From assembly GCA_002436065.1 (NCBI GenBank), contig DIXP01000029.1, positions 1 through 57,754 on the forward strand: 57,754 nucleotides of DNA. The letters are read 5' to 3'. Each line of letters begins with the position of its first letter. Position 1 is the first letter of the stretch. Of the stretch, positions 32,701 to 40,084 are shown piece by piece. A program made the position numbers and the translations under genes. The notes under the pieces are model-generated. The model was not told where the DNA came from, searched no databases, and saw only the letters and a list, made by a program, of their open reading frames with translations. This DNA is from Chloroflexi bacterium UBA6077. GTDB lineage: Bacteria > Chloroflexota > UBA6077.

Positions 32701-32917
32701 CGGCGCGGAGTCGCGGGCTCCCATGGCGGTGGTCATCATCGGCGGAGTCCTCTCTTCCACGCTGCTGAGCCTCTTGCTGGTGCCCTGCGTCTACACCTAC
32801 CTGGACGATTTCCAGCAGCTCCTGGGCAACCCAAAGCCATTCTTCCTCAGGAGAAGGAACCAGCAGGTTCTGGAACAGGTGCCAGTTCACACATCACCAC
32901 GGCAAACCCAGGCGTAG
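29702..32917 (+). CDS. RND-family efflux transporter (AcrB/HAE-1 type)
   Basis: A 1071-residue inner-membrane pump driven by proton flow. It has the usual twelve-helix plan, with a first helix near the N-terminus (LAVLMLILGIVIMGIVSY), a large porter domain and helices 2-6. Helix 4 carries the acidic proton-relay motif in GILVDDSIVVLENIHRHL. A second porter domain contains a Gly-rich loop (GGGGGGFGGGTS) and a Thr/Gly-rich insert. Helices 8-12 include GLVAKNAILIVDYTN. GTG 29702 lies 10 nt after the adaptor gene. No outer-membrane channel gene is present, as expected if the host lacks an outer membrane. The substrate is unknown. Confidence 0.95.
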   Translation: MGLTRLAINRPLAVLMLILGIVIMGIVSYSLLRVDRMPNVSVPFVSINVSYPGASPVDVENQILRVLEQTVSGVSGIETLESDASQGRGSLRIQFVEGWDADKAAIDIDRRVAGVRSRLPADAGTPTVNRMDPNSMPIMNISLTGTLPQDELYTLAAERIQPRLMAVPGVADVSVSGGLQREVRIRVDYTKLEAYGVTLTTTQNAISRENVDSPGGTFQQGRTTLNVRSVGLFQSADDLADLVVTTTTNGPVRLRDVATITEAFKERTSFQRLNGEESVGLSIAKAAEANSLKVVEDVKATIDKINPTLPVGLKLVISNDTSRFTRNALEAIERDLVLAVFLCGTVLMLFLHAWRNTLIVILAIPTSLISTFLVMYLLNFSLNTISMMALALTIGILVDDSIVVLENIHRHLQKGDAPREAALNGRSEIGLAAMAITFVDIVVYLPVAFMSGMIGRMFREYGLTIAAATLFSLFVSFTLTPMLASRWLKKDEENGANGARGHILSWFPKWWERNYERLAQGYGRVLGWALGHRPLILFVAAAAFAVSLSLIPLKLLGVEYAPQEDDSQMNVSLSLPSGTSLQAYNAAATQLEAQLFQLPEVQNIFTTVRGGGGGGFGGGTSMTVQLADKSERQRSIWDIQNQIRRMGATIPDATVRSNVQSSMGGGGGGMGLRIDIMGENLDTLKELAAQIEQVAKTVPGVAEVRNPDVAGQPEIRVKMDHRKMAELGVTSQQVSSTLRSLLAGITAGQLRPEGRSEMDITLIAGDIDRLDLARLESVPLVPSTTGATTAGTTGTTSTSAPAVVRLGQVATLEMATGPLSISRSNRQRVLSINTTVDGRALSDVAADMRKALADVPMPVGYSYVLGGSVRQMDAATSALSSALILSVILIYMLLVALYESWLYPLAIMLALPVSLIGAFGGLIVTGNTLNLFSMIGMIMLMGLVAKNAILIVDYTNTLRARGYQRFEALVEAGRTRLRPILMTTATIVCAMIPLAMKLESGAESRAPMAVVIIGGVLSSTLLSLLLVPCVYTYLDDFQQLLGNPKPFFLRRRNQQVLEQVPVHTSPRQTQA

Positions 32918-32925
32918 GAGCGACG

Positions 32926-32953
32926 GAGGGGCCGGCAGAGTTGCCGGCCCCTC
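32926..32953 (+). terminator. Hairpin terminator of the RND operon
   Basis: Perfect 12-bp arms (32926-32937 and 32942-32953) with a 4-nt loop sit about 9 nt after the RND stop. The following sequence has no T-run. The remaining 200 bp before the next gene hold no recognisable promoter or gene. Confidence 0.65.
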
Positions 32954-33169
32954 GTGTCTCCGAACCATAACTCGGCCTTTCAGAAAATCCGGGGCACCCA
33001 TCCCCGGCTCCCCGGTTCCCATGTTGGCACCAACCCGGCCGAGCCTGCCGGCCGTTCCGGCAATTGCCGCCAAGGAGAAGCTGTTCACCACTGACTTCCT
33101 GCCAGTAGGGAAATCCCTATTCAGGATTCGGCCCACTCTACCGATACTCTCACGGGAGGGCATTGTAGA

Positions 33170-34708
33170 GTGGGATCGAGAAGACTGCTTCCGCTGATCT
33201 TGGCTGTATTGGCGCTGGCTTCCACTGGTGTAGCCAGCGCATCCACTCTGCCCTCGGGCCACGGCGCCCTCCAAGCCTCTCCCGCCCGATCGGATGGATA
33301 CTGGCTCCCCAACCTGAAGGAGCTGCTGCTCTTCGTGCCGGAAAACCCGACCGAAGAAGAGATCACCGCCGCTCTCAGCATCGCCGCGCTTGCGGCCAGG
33401 AAGACGGAAAGCGGCCGTGACATCCTGGTCCGAGTCCAGCATCCTCGGCACAACGACCCATCGCACCCGGAACTCAACACCACCGAGACGCGGACCGTAG
33501 CGATACAACGCACTGTTACCGCCAGGATCGAAGGTGGAATCACCACGGAAGGAGGCAGCCCATCTCCGCTCGTCATCGCCAGTCCACCAGGCAGACTGCT
33601 GGGGCTCGTCGATGAACTGCTGAAGGAAGCCGACGGACACGGAGCCCACGTCGGGGACCTGCCACCTGAAGCCAGATGGCCGTTGTCGCGGCTGTGGGAC
33701 AGCCCTCCCCTGCGGATGACCGAGGACCACGGTGATCTCCTTTGGGCGTTCTCGCAAGCGGACCTTGGAGGCCCGGTCTCGGCCGCCTCCCTGCGGCTGC
33801 GCGGCACCTACCGCTCGGGGGCAGCGGACGCCGACGCGGCACTGCTGGTCCTGATGAACGGGAGCCTGGTCCAGGTCATCCCCCTGCGGGAGTCGGGACT
33901 CTTTGACGTCCAGATCGCCGTCCAGCCACTCCTGCTTCATCGAGACAACCAACTCGCCCTCCGGCTCGTGCGCGCCGCGAACTCAGATGCCCGACAGGGA
34001 AGGATAGAGTTGCTGCTCGCCGAGCTGTCTCATCTGGAAGTGGAGTGGGGGCAGCTGCTTCAGGCAGGGTTCGAACGGTTTCCACAAGCGCTGCTCCCCC
34101 AGTTCCAGGTGGCGCTGGACAGCCCATCCGCGGACGCACTGGAGGGAGCCGCGCAACTCACTGCCCTGCTCCAACACGCGACTCGCCGCCCTCTGCGGCC
34201 ATCTGCCGTCCGTTGGGAGGACGCCCTCGCAGGGAGCGGTCCCATTCTGCTCGTCGCCCACAACCCCGTCAGCACCGATCCCCTGAAACCGCCATTGCGG
34301 ACGGAGCCTCTGAGGCTGGTGGGCAGAGACGGGACGGAGCTGCTTCGGGTATCCGCCGGCGCGCGGTTCGCCCTGTTGCAGGCCTTCGACCACGGCGGAA
34401 GAGACGTCCTTCTGCTAACCCAGCGGGACTATACACCCGGTCTCTCGCATCTGCCCCACCAGATTGCGCTGGATGGCGGTTGGTACAACGTCCAAGGGCA
34501 GAGCTGGCTCCAGCTCGCGGATCACCCTCCCTTCTCCATCCCAATTCAGGAGGGAACTCTCCGAGTCAGGGTCGAGGGGTTCGACCGCGTGCCCTGGTGG
34601 AGCTCGGTCCGGCCGATCTTCTACGGCTTCGTGGCAGCCCTGATCGCCCTTGCCCTGGCCTGGATGTACCCCAAGACAGTGCGCAAACAGATGGGTCAGC
34701 AGCCATGA
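33170..34708 (+). CDS. BcsB-like cellulose synthase accessory protein
   Basis: A 512-residue exported, membrane-anchored protein. A signal peptide ends near VASASTLP. The body is rich in beta strands with carbohydrate-binding-like stretches (AASLRLRGTYRSG and LLVLMNGSLVQVIPL). One C-terminal membrane helix (FYGFVAALIALALAWMY) is followed by a basic tail. This plan and the neighbour resemble BcsB, which guides glucan from the synthase across the envelope. Overall similarity is diffuse, so confidence in the family is moderate. GTG 33170 has GGGAGGG 9 nt upstream. Its stop overlaps the start of the glycosyltransferase in ATGA, strong evidence that the two work together. Confidence 0.78.
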   Translation: MGSRRLLPLILAVLALASTGVASASTLPSGHGALQASPARSDGYWLPNLKELLLFVPENPTEEEITAALSIAALAARKTESGRDILVRVQHPRHNDPSHPELNTTETRTVAIQRTVTARIEGGITTEGGSPSPLVIASPPGRLLGLVDELLKEADGHGAHVGDLPPEARWPLSRLWDSPPLRMTEDHGDLLWAFSQADLGGPVSAASLRLRGTYRSGAADADAALLVLMNGSLVQVIPLRESGLFDVQIAVQPLLLHRDNQLALRLVRAANSDARQGRIELLLAELSHLEVEWGQLLQAGFERFPQALLPQFQVALDSPSADALEGAAQLTALLQHATRRPLRPSAVRWEDALAGSGPILLVAHNPVSTDPLKPPLRTEPLRLVGRDGTELLRVSAGARFALLQAFDHGGRDVLLLTQRDYTPGLSHLPHQIALDGGWYNVQGQSWLQLADHPPFSIPIQEGTLRVRVEGFDRVPWWSSVRPIFYGFVAALIALALAWMYPKTVRKQMGQQP

Positions 34709-36615
34709 CTCAGCTTCGCGACGAGACGTGGATGGAGTTGACGGACACGGAGACCGGCCGCAAGGCTGCCCCTATCAGGCTGGGCGATCGGCTGATCGAA
34801 GCGGGGCTATTGAGGCAGCAAGACCTGGACCGGGCGCTGGCACTTCAAAGGCGCACCCGCGAGCCACTCGGCCGCATCCTAATCTCCCTCGGGCTGGTTC
34901 GCCGTTACGACCTGTTCCGTGTGCTCGCGGAACAGTGGGACCTACCCTTCGTGGACCTCTTGAAGGAACCGCCCGACGCCAGCCTAGCCAAACGGTTCAT
35001 CCCAGATGTCCTGATCCAGCAGAAGTTCATGCCTCTCCGGGAGACCGCGAAGGGCATATTCGTGGCCGTGGCGCTCCAACCGAGCGCGTCGCTCGAGGCG
35101 CTGCTGAGCAACGTGCTCGGACCCGGCCCATTCCACTACTTCGTCACGACGGAATGGGACATAGACCAGGTGGTGCGGGGGATATTCAGGCAGGAGTTGC
35201 TGGATGGCGCCGTCTATGGGCTGTACTACCGCAACCCCCACGAGTCGGCCTACACCACCTTCACCCCCAAGCAGTTCTGCTTCCTGGCGGCCACGCTGTT
35301 CGGCCTTTTGGCCGCGATGTACGCCTTTCCGACACCAACGTTGATCGTCCTGAACCTGCTGGTGAACCTGGCCTTCCTGGGAAACATCCTCTTCCGATTC
35401 GTGATCTCCCTCGTGGCCTCGGGTCTCGAGAAATGGGAGGCAGTCAGCTCCGACGAGGTGAAGGCGCTACGCGATGGAGACCTGCCCACCTACACGATAC
35501 TGGTCCCGGTCTACCGCGAGGCCAACGTGATCGGCCTCATCCTGCGGAACCTCGCAAAGCTAGACTACCCGCAGGAGAAGCTGGACGTACTGGTCCTCTT
35601 GGAAGAGGACGACATGGAGACCCTGGAGGCGGCCAAGGCCGCTCGCCCACCCGGCAATGTGCAGTTAGTGGTGGTGCCGAACAAGATGCCAAAGACGAAG
35701 CCCAAGGCGTGCAACGTCGGCCTCTACTTCGCCCGCGGAGAGTACCTAGTAATCTACGACGCCGAGGACCGACCGGACCCCGACCAGCTCAAGAAGGCCG
35801 TCGTGGCCTTCCGCAAGGGTCCGCCGCATCTGGTGTGCGTGCAGACCGCGCTCAACTACTTCAACGTTAGGGAGAACTTTCTCACCAGGATGTTCACCCT
35901 GGAGTACTCCTACTGGTTCGACTACATGCTCCCTGGGCTGTACCGGCTGGGGCTTCCCATACCGCTTGGTGGGACGAGCAACCACTTCAAGACGGAGATG
36001 CTGCGCGAGCTGGGCGGGTGGGATCCCTTCAACGTGACCGAGGATGCGGATCTGGGGGTCCGCGCGGCCACACGGGGCTACACAGTGGGCGTGGTCAACT
36101 CCACCACCTACGAGGAGGCCAACGCCGACACGCACAACTGGATCCGGCAGAGGTCTCGTTGGATCAAGGGCTACATGCAAACCAGTCTCGTCAACCTGCG
36201 CGCACCCTCCCGACTGGTCCGGGCCATAGGGATGAGGCAGACAAGCGGCTTCTTGCTGCTGGTGGTTGGCACGCCGGTCAGCCTCCTGATGGCGCCACTG
36301 ATGTGGCTGCTGTTCGTGGTCTGGCTGATCACCGGCACGCAGGACCTGGACTTCCTGTTCCCGCCGTTGACCGCCTACATCAGCATGTTCAACCTGCTGC
36401 TCGGGAACGGCATCGCGATCTACACCAACATGCTCGCGGTATTCAAGCGGAAGTACTACGACCTCACGGTCTGGGCGCTCTGCAACCCGCTCTACTGGCT
36501 GTACCAGTACATTGCGGCGTACAAAGCCCTGAAGCAGCTCCTCATCAAACCGTTCTTCTGGGAGAAGACCATCCATGGCATCAGCAAGCAGCTTGGAACT
36601 ACCAGGGGCCACTAG
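34705..36615 (+). CDS. MshEN-GT2 fusion, processive polysaccharide synthase
   Basis: A 636-residue membrane glycosyltransferase. Residues about 24-160 form an MshEN/T2SSE_N-type domain. The tandem pattern RLGDRLIEAGLL, LDRALALQ, LGRILISLGLV and LAEQWDLPFVDL fits the known 24-residue c-di-GMP-binding motif. Two or three membrane helices follow. The GT2 domain has the metal-binding DAED, the catalytic TEDADLG and QRSRW, the set used by cellulose/hyaluronan-type synthases. Four or more helices close the protein. The regulatory domain replaces the PilZ domain of BcsA. I infer c-di-GMP control of an exopolysaccharide synthase. The polymer is unknown. Confidence 0.9.
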   Translation: MTQLRDETWMELTDTETGRKAAPIRLGDRLIEAGLLRQQDLDRALALQRRTREPLGRILISLGLVRRYDLFRVLAEQWDLPFVDLLKEPPDASLAKRFIPDVLIQQKFMPLRETAKGIFVAVALQPSASLEALLSNVLGPGPFHYFVTTEWDIDQVVRGIFRQELLDGAVYGLYYRNPHESAYTTFTPKQFCFLAATLFGLLAAMYAFPTPTLIVLNLLVNLAFLGNILFRFVISLVASGLEKWEAVSSDEVKALRDGDLPTYTILVPVYREANVIGLILRNLAKLDYPQEKLDVLVLLEEDDMETLEAAKAARPPGNVQLVVVPNKMPKTKPKACNVGLYFARGEYLVIYDAEDRPDPDQLKKAVVAFRKGPPHLVCVQTALNYFNVRENFLTRMFTLEYSYWFDYMLPGLYRLGLPIPLGGTSNHFKTEMLRELGGWDPFNVTEDADLGVRAATRGYTVGVVNSTTYEEANADTHNWIRQRSRWIKGYMQTSLVNLRAPSRLVRAIGMRQTSGFLLLVVGTPVSLLMAPLMWLLFVVWLITGTQDLDFLFPPLTAYISMFNLLLGNGIAIYTNMLAVFKRKYYDLTVWALCNPLYWLYQYIAAYKALKQLLIKPFFWEKTIHGISKQLGTTRGH

Positions 36616-38077
36616 GGCGAAGAGCGGCATGTGTTTGAGAGTCACTCGGCTCTCGGGTCTGCTGAGAGCGGCGATCTGGTCGCTCCCATTCCTGGGGATG
36701 GGCTACCTGGCCAACAGAGGACTGTTCCTCAGCGACGAACACGCCCGCCTGCTGAGCAACACCCTTACCGTCGTCGACCGGGGCAGGGCAGAGTTGTTAG
36801 GCTTCGTGTACCCTCCCCTGCCCTTCTTCCTGCTGTTCCCCTGGCCCAACATGGTCGCCTTGACTGTCCTATCGGCCATGGCCGGAGGCTACCTGGGGCA
36901 ATTGCTGTGGAGGCACCTTCGCACCCTGCCCATGCCTCCCCTTGCCCGCGCGGCCCTGCTCGTCGGTGCATTGGCCACACCGGCCAGCCTCTACGTCATT
37001 ACCGAGTCGCTGACGGAGACTCTTGCCCTCCTGCTGCTGGTCACCTCCTGGGCCAACTACCTGGCGTTCGTGCGCGAGGGGGAGACCAAGGCCGGCTTCA
37101 CAGCGGGGTTGTCGCTGGGCGCCGCCCTCTTCGTAAGCCAGTACGCCCTTCTGTACACCGCCGTCTACGTGCTGCTCACACCAAGAATGGCCGCCGGCCG
37201 AGGGCCGGGACTGGGGACTTCAGCCGGCCTCGTCCTGATTTTTCCAGTTGCCGTATCCGCGGGCGCGTGGGCCTACATCAGCTGGGCCTTCACCGGTGAC
37301 CCAGTGTACTTCCTGCGCTCCGCAAGCCCCGGCCTCCTGGCTCACGCGCAGCCACACGCCATGGACCTCTCACCAGGCTGGCGGCTAGCCATGCAATCCA
37401 CCCTCGGCGACCTGCTCGCGTCGCCGCTCTATCTGGCCATCGGGCTGATGCTCGCGGCCCTCCGGCCGATTCGCCTGCTGGTGTTCCTGGTGCCCGCGCT
37501 CATCATCACCGCTGTGCGCATGCTGGGGTGGGCGTATCCGGACCATTTCGCGATCTGCACATACACAGTGACGGCCCTGATAGCCATGCGCCCCGACATG
37601 CCAAGGAAGCTATGGCCCCTGTTGATGGCGGCTGCCGCAATCCACGTCGCCGTCGGACTCACCGCTCCGATGCAGGGAGAGATGGCGCGGTGGGCGCGTG
37701 CAGCTACGTCAGGCGTCGCGGGGGTAGGAGACCAAGAGGAGGTGACGATTGGGAGGCATCTGGGCCAGATGCCTCGCCGGAGCGTGTTGGCGGACGACCG
37801 CATTGCCTACCGGCTGATGGCGAGGGCAGGCACGGCGGAACCGTTCCTCTTGCCCGTGGATGGGTTGTACCGCGTGGCGGAGAGCCAGCCCTCCCTCTTC
37901 GTTCCCTACATCCTAGTCCCTTCCAAGCCGGTGCCCGGACTGGACAGCCGTGTCGCGGCTGACTTCGCCTCCCGTCCACCGGCTGGCTTCGAGCCACGGT
38001 CCTCCTGGTCCGAATGGCAGCTGTACCAAGGGGAAATGCGGCAGGGAGGGGCGTCGCTGTGGATAGGGCAACGCTGA
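36575..38077 (+). CDS. Polytopic membrane protein, possible GT-C glycosyltransferase
   Basis: A 500-residue protein with about ten predicted membrane helices and a C-terminal extracytoplasmic segment of roughly 130 residues. The first loop carries FLSDEHARLLSN, which resembles the acidic catalytic loop of GT-C enzymes. That and the helix pattern are the only basis for the suggested activity. ATG 36575 overlaps the GT2 gene by 41 nt and has GGGAG upstream. ATG 36629 is an alternative. Overlap and orientation suggest a polymer-modifying or exporting partner of the synthase. Confidence 0.75.
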   Translation: MASASSLELPGATRAKSGMCLRVTRLSGLLRAAIWSLPFLGMGYLANRGLFLSDEHARLLSNTLTVVDRGRAELLGFVYPPLPFFLLFPWPNMVALTVLSAMAGGYLGQLLWRHLRTLPMPPLARAALLVGALATPASLYVITESLTETLALLLLVTSWANYLAFVREGETKAGFTAGLSLGAALFVSQYALLYTAVYVLLTPRMAAGRGPGLGTSAGLVLIFPVAVSAGAWAYISWAFTGDPVYFLRSASPGLLAHAQPHAMDLSPGWRLAMQSTLGDLLASPLYLAIGLMLAALRPIRLLVFLVPALIITAVRMLGWAYPDHFAICTYTVTALIAMRPDMPRKLWPLLMAAAAIHVAVGLTAPMQGEMARWARAATSGVAGVGDQEEVTIGRHLGQMPRRSVLADDRIAYRLMARAGTAEPFLLPVDGLYRVAESQPSLFVPYILVPSKPVPGLDSRVAADFASRPPAGFEPRSSWSEWQLYQGEMRQGGASLWIGQR

Positions 38078-38200
38078 AGCCAACGGGCGCTCCGAGACGG
38101 GGAACGGCAACGGCTAGACGTACGGCTCACCATGTTCGGGAAGAAGCCGGCTTGGAACGCATTGTGCTTTTGGGTTCTCCCTGCCAAAGTAGGCAGTGCC

Positions 38201-38229
38201 GCAGCCGGTTCTGTTAAAGGACCGGCTGC
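38201..38229. repeat. Hairpin between convergent operons
   Basis: Arms 38201-38209 and 38221-38229 (9 bp perfect) lie in the 224-bp gap after the polysaccharide genes. A further 11-nt inverted pair, 38174-38184 with 38285-38295, encloses this hairpin and the terminator of the opposing pyrimidine operon. Confidence 0.5.
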
Positions 38230-38239
38230 CCGCTGTAAC

Positions 38240-38273
38240 AAAAGGGGCGGTGTCGCGGTGGCGATGCCGCTCC
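38240..38273 (-). terminator. Terminator of the pyrimidine operon
   Basis: On the minus strand a stem with outer GGAGCGG/CCGCCCC (one mismatch) and inner TCGC/GCGA is followed by TTTTG. It sits about 30 nt after the pyrD stop. Confidence 0.65.
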
Positions 38274-38301
38274 TATCGATTCCAGCAGGGAGAACAGTGG
38301 G

Positions 38302-39249
38302 TTAGGCTGGGCCGAGAAAGCGCGGATTAGCAGCTCCAACGAGGGAGGGCAGGCTGGGGATCCTCTCCTGCTCCATGAACTGAGCGAGGCCATCGATCAG
38401 GCGAAGGGGAGTTGTGGGGTCCACGAAGAGGCTCGTGCCCACCTGCACCGCCGAGGCGCCGGCCATCAGGAACTCCAGCGCATCCTCGATGGAGGTTATG
38501 CCCCCAAGCCCGACGATGGGAACCCGGACCGCCTGGGCTACCTGGTACACCATCCGAAGCGCCACAGGCCGCACGGCCGGACCGGACAGCCCACCCGTAG
38601 AATTGCCGAGGAATGGGCGGCGACGCCGGATGTCGATCTTCATTCCAAGCAGCGTGTTGATCAGCGATATGCAGTCGGCGCCGGCCTCCTCCACCGCCAG
38701 TGCGATGGATACAATGTCGCCAACGTTAGGGGAGAGCTTGACCATCAAGGGCAGGTCGGTGGAGCGCCGGACGGCCGCCGTCACCTCCGCAGCCGCCGTA
38801 GGATCGCAGGCGAAAACCGCACCGCCGGCCAGCACGTTGGGGCAGGAGACGTTCAACTCGATGCCAGCTACCCCCTGTACCCCATCCAACAGCTGCGCGC
38901 ACTCGCAGAACTCCTCTACAGTCTCGCCCGCCACGTTCACCAGCACGGGGACTCGCCAGGATGCCCACAGTGGCGCCTTCTCCCTGATCACCCGGTGGAC
39001 ACCGGGGTTCTGCAGCCCGATGGCGTTCAGCATCCCTGCCGGGGTCTCAGCCAGGCGAGGCATCGGATTGCCTTTCCTCGACCGCAGCGTCGTCCCTTTG
39101 GAGACTATGGCTCCCAGCCGCTGAATGTCTATCAGCTTGGCGTACTCTACTCCCCAGCCAAAGCAACCCGAGGCCACCATCACCGGGTTGGTCAAACGTA
39201 GCCCCTGCTTGTGGTTGGGAGCCAGTTCTACGGATAACTCTGCGTTCAT
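38302..39249 (-). CDS. pyrD: Dihydroorotate dehydrogenase, class 1B catalytic subunit
   Basis: This 315-residue flavoprotein oxidises dihydroorotate to orotate, the fourth step of UMP synthesis. Class 1 is shown by the catalytic-base Cys in ELNVSCPNV. The FMN-site motifs LSGPAVRPVALRMV and GLGGITSIEDALEF are present, and the adjacent pyrK gene marks type 1B, which uses NAD+ through an FAD/iron-sulfur partner. The start at 39249 gives the family's usual LSVELAPNHKQGL beginning. The ribosome site is weak. It follows pyrK by about 50 nt and is the last gene of the operon. Confidence 0.96.
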   Translation of the reverse strand: MNAELSVELAPNHKQGLRLTNPVMVASGCFGWGVEYAKLIDIQRLGAIVSKGTTLRSRKGNPMPRLAETPAGMLNAIGLQNPGVHRVIREKAPLWASWRVPVLVNVAGETVEEFCECAQLLDGVQGVAGIELNVSCPNVLAGGAVFACDPTAAAEVTAAVRRSTDLPLMVKLSPNVGDIVSIALAVEEAGADCISLINTLLGMKIDIRRRRPFLGNSTGGLSGPAVRPVALRMVYQVAQAVRVPIVGLGGITSIEDALEFLMAGASAVQVGTSLFVDPTTPLRLIDGLAQFMEQERIPSLPSLVGAANPRFLGPA

Positions 39250-39301
39250 TCCGCTACCGAACTGGGTATCGAGTGCTTGAGGAGAAGCATCGGCACTTCG
39301 T

Positions 39302-40069
39302 TTATCTCCACACAAGATCCCTCATCTCGAATACAGGGCCGTCCGCGCATACGCTCTTCATCTCGCCCGCGCGGGTCTCGACGACACACCCGAAGCAAGC
39401 GCCCACCCCACAGGCCATGTTCTCCTCCAAAGACAGCTGAACGGTCTTGTTCGAGTTGGCGCGACGCATTATGTCGAGCAGCGAGAGGAACATGGGCCGC
39501 GGTCCGCAAGCATACAGCGCATCAGCCCAACCGAGGTAGGTCGGAAGGAGATCGGTCACCAGACCCTGGTGTCCCAGAGAACCATCGTCGGTGGCCACGG
39601 AGTACTCCACCTCCGGCGACAGCAGAGCCGCCGGATACACCCCATCCGCGGAGCGCGCGCCAAACAGCAGCACTACCGACAGCCCTCTCTCCACAGCCAG
39701 GTCGGCCAACCCAACCATCGGCCCGATGCCGCAGCCACCGCCGATCAACAGGAGGTGCCTCGCAGAGGGATGGATGCTGAAGCCGTTGCCAAGAGGTCCC
39801 ATGCAGTCCAATGTCTCGCCAGGCATCTTCCTAGCGATCTGCCAGCTACCCTTCCCCACGGGTCTTACCAGCAGATCGACTGTGTCCTCACCTATGCGGT
39901 GCAGGCTGATCGGTCGCCGCAACAGTGGATCCAGGCCGTCCCCCACCCTGACGTGCAGGAACTGACCAGGCCGCGCCTCCCGCGCGATCTGGGGCGCGCG
40001 CAACCTCAGCGCCCACATGTCGGCCGTAACCTGGCCGTTCTCCAGGACCTCAGCGGTTTCGAGCTTCAT
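39302..40069 (-). CDS. pyrK: Dihydroorotate dehydrogenase electron transfer subunit
   Basis: This 255-residue partner of PyrD carries FAD and a [2Fe-2S] cluster and passes electrons to NAD+. FAD contacts are in LLRRPISLHRI, the NAD-binding segment is LLIGGGCGIGPMVGLADL, and the cluster cysteines are in ENMACGVGACFGCVV with the fourth in SVCADGPVF. It lies between carB (15-nt gap) and pyrD in the operon. Confidence 0.96.
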   Translation of the reverse strand: MKLETAEVLENGQVTADMWALRLRAPQIAREARPGQFLHVRVGDGLDPLLRRPISLHRIGEDTVDLLVRPVGKGSWQIARKMPGETLDCMGPLGNGFSIHPSARHLLLIGGGCGIGPMVGLADLAVERGLSVVLLFGARSADGVYPAALLSPEVEYSVATDDGSLGHQGLVTDLLPTYLGWADALYACGPRPMFLSLLDIMRRANSNKTVQLSLEENMACGVGACFGCVVETRAGEMKSVCADGPVFEMRDLVWR

Positions 40070-40084
40070 CTTGCCGCGTAGCGC

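Noticed and set aside
33120..33170. Possible 11-bp repeats (CTCTAC, CTCTCA) before the BcsB-like gene
   Set aside because: Only two poor matches, out of phase by one base, and no -10 at the right distance.
32894..33952. Minus-strand open frame of 352 codons
   Set aside because: It is antisense to the BcsB-like gene, which has a signal peptide, ribosome site and coupled stop-start. The minus frame has no family features.
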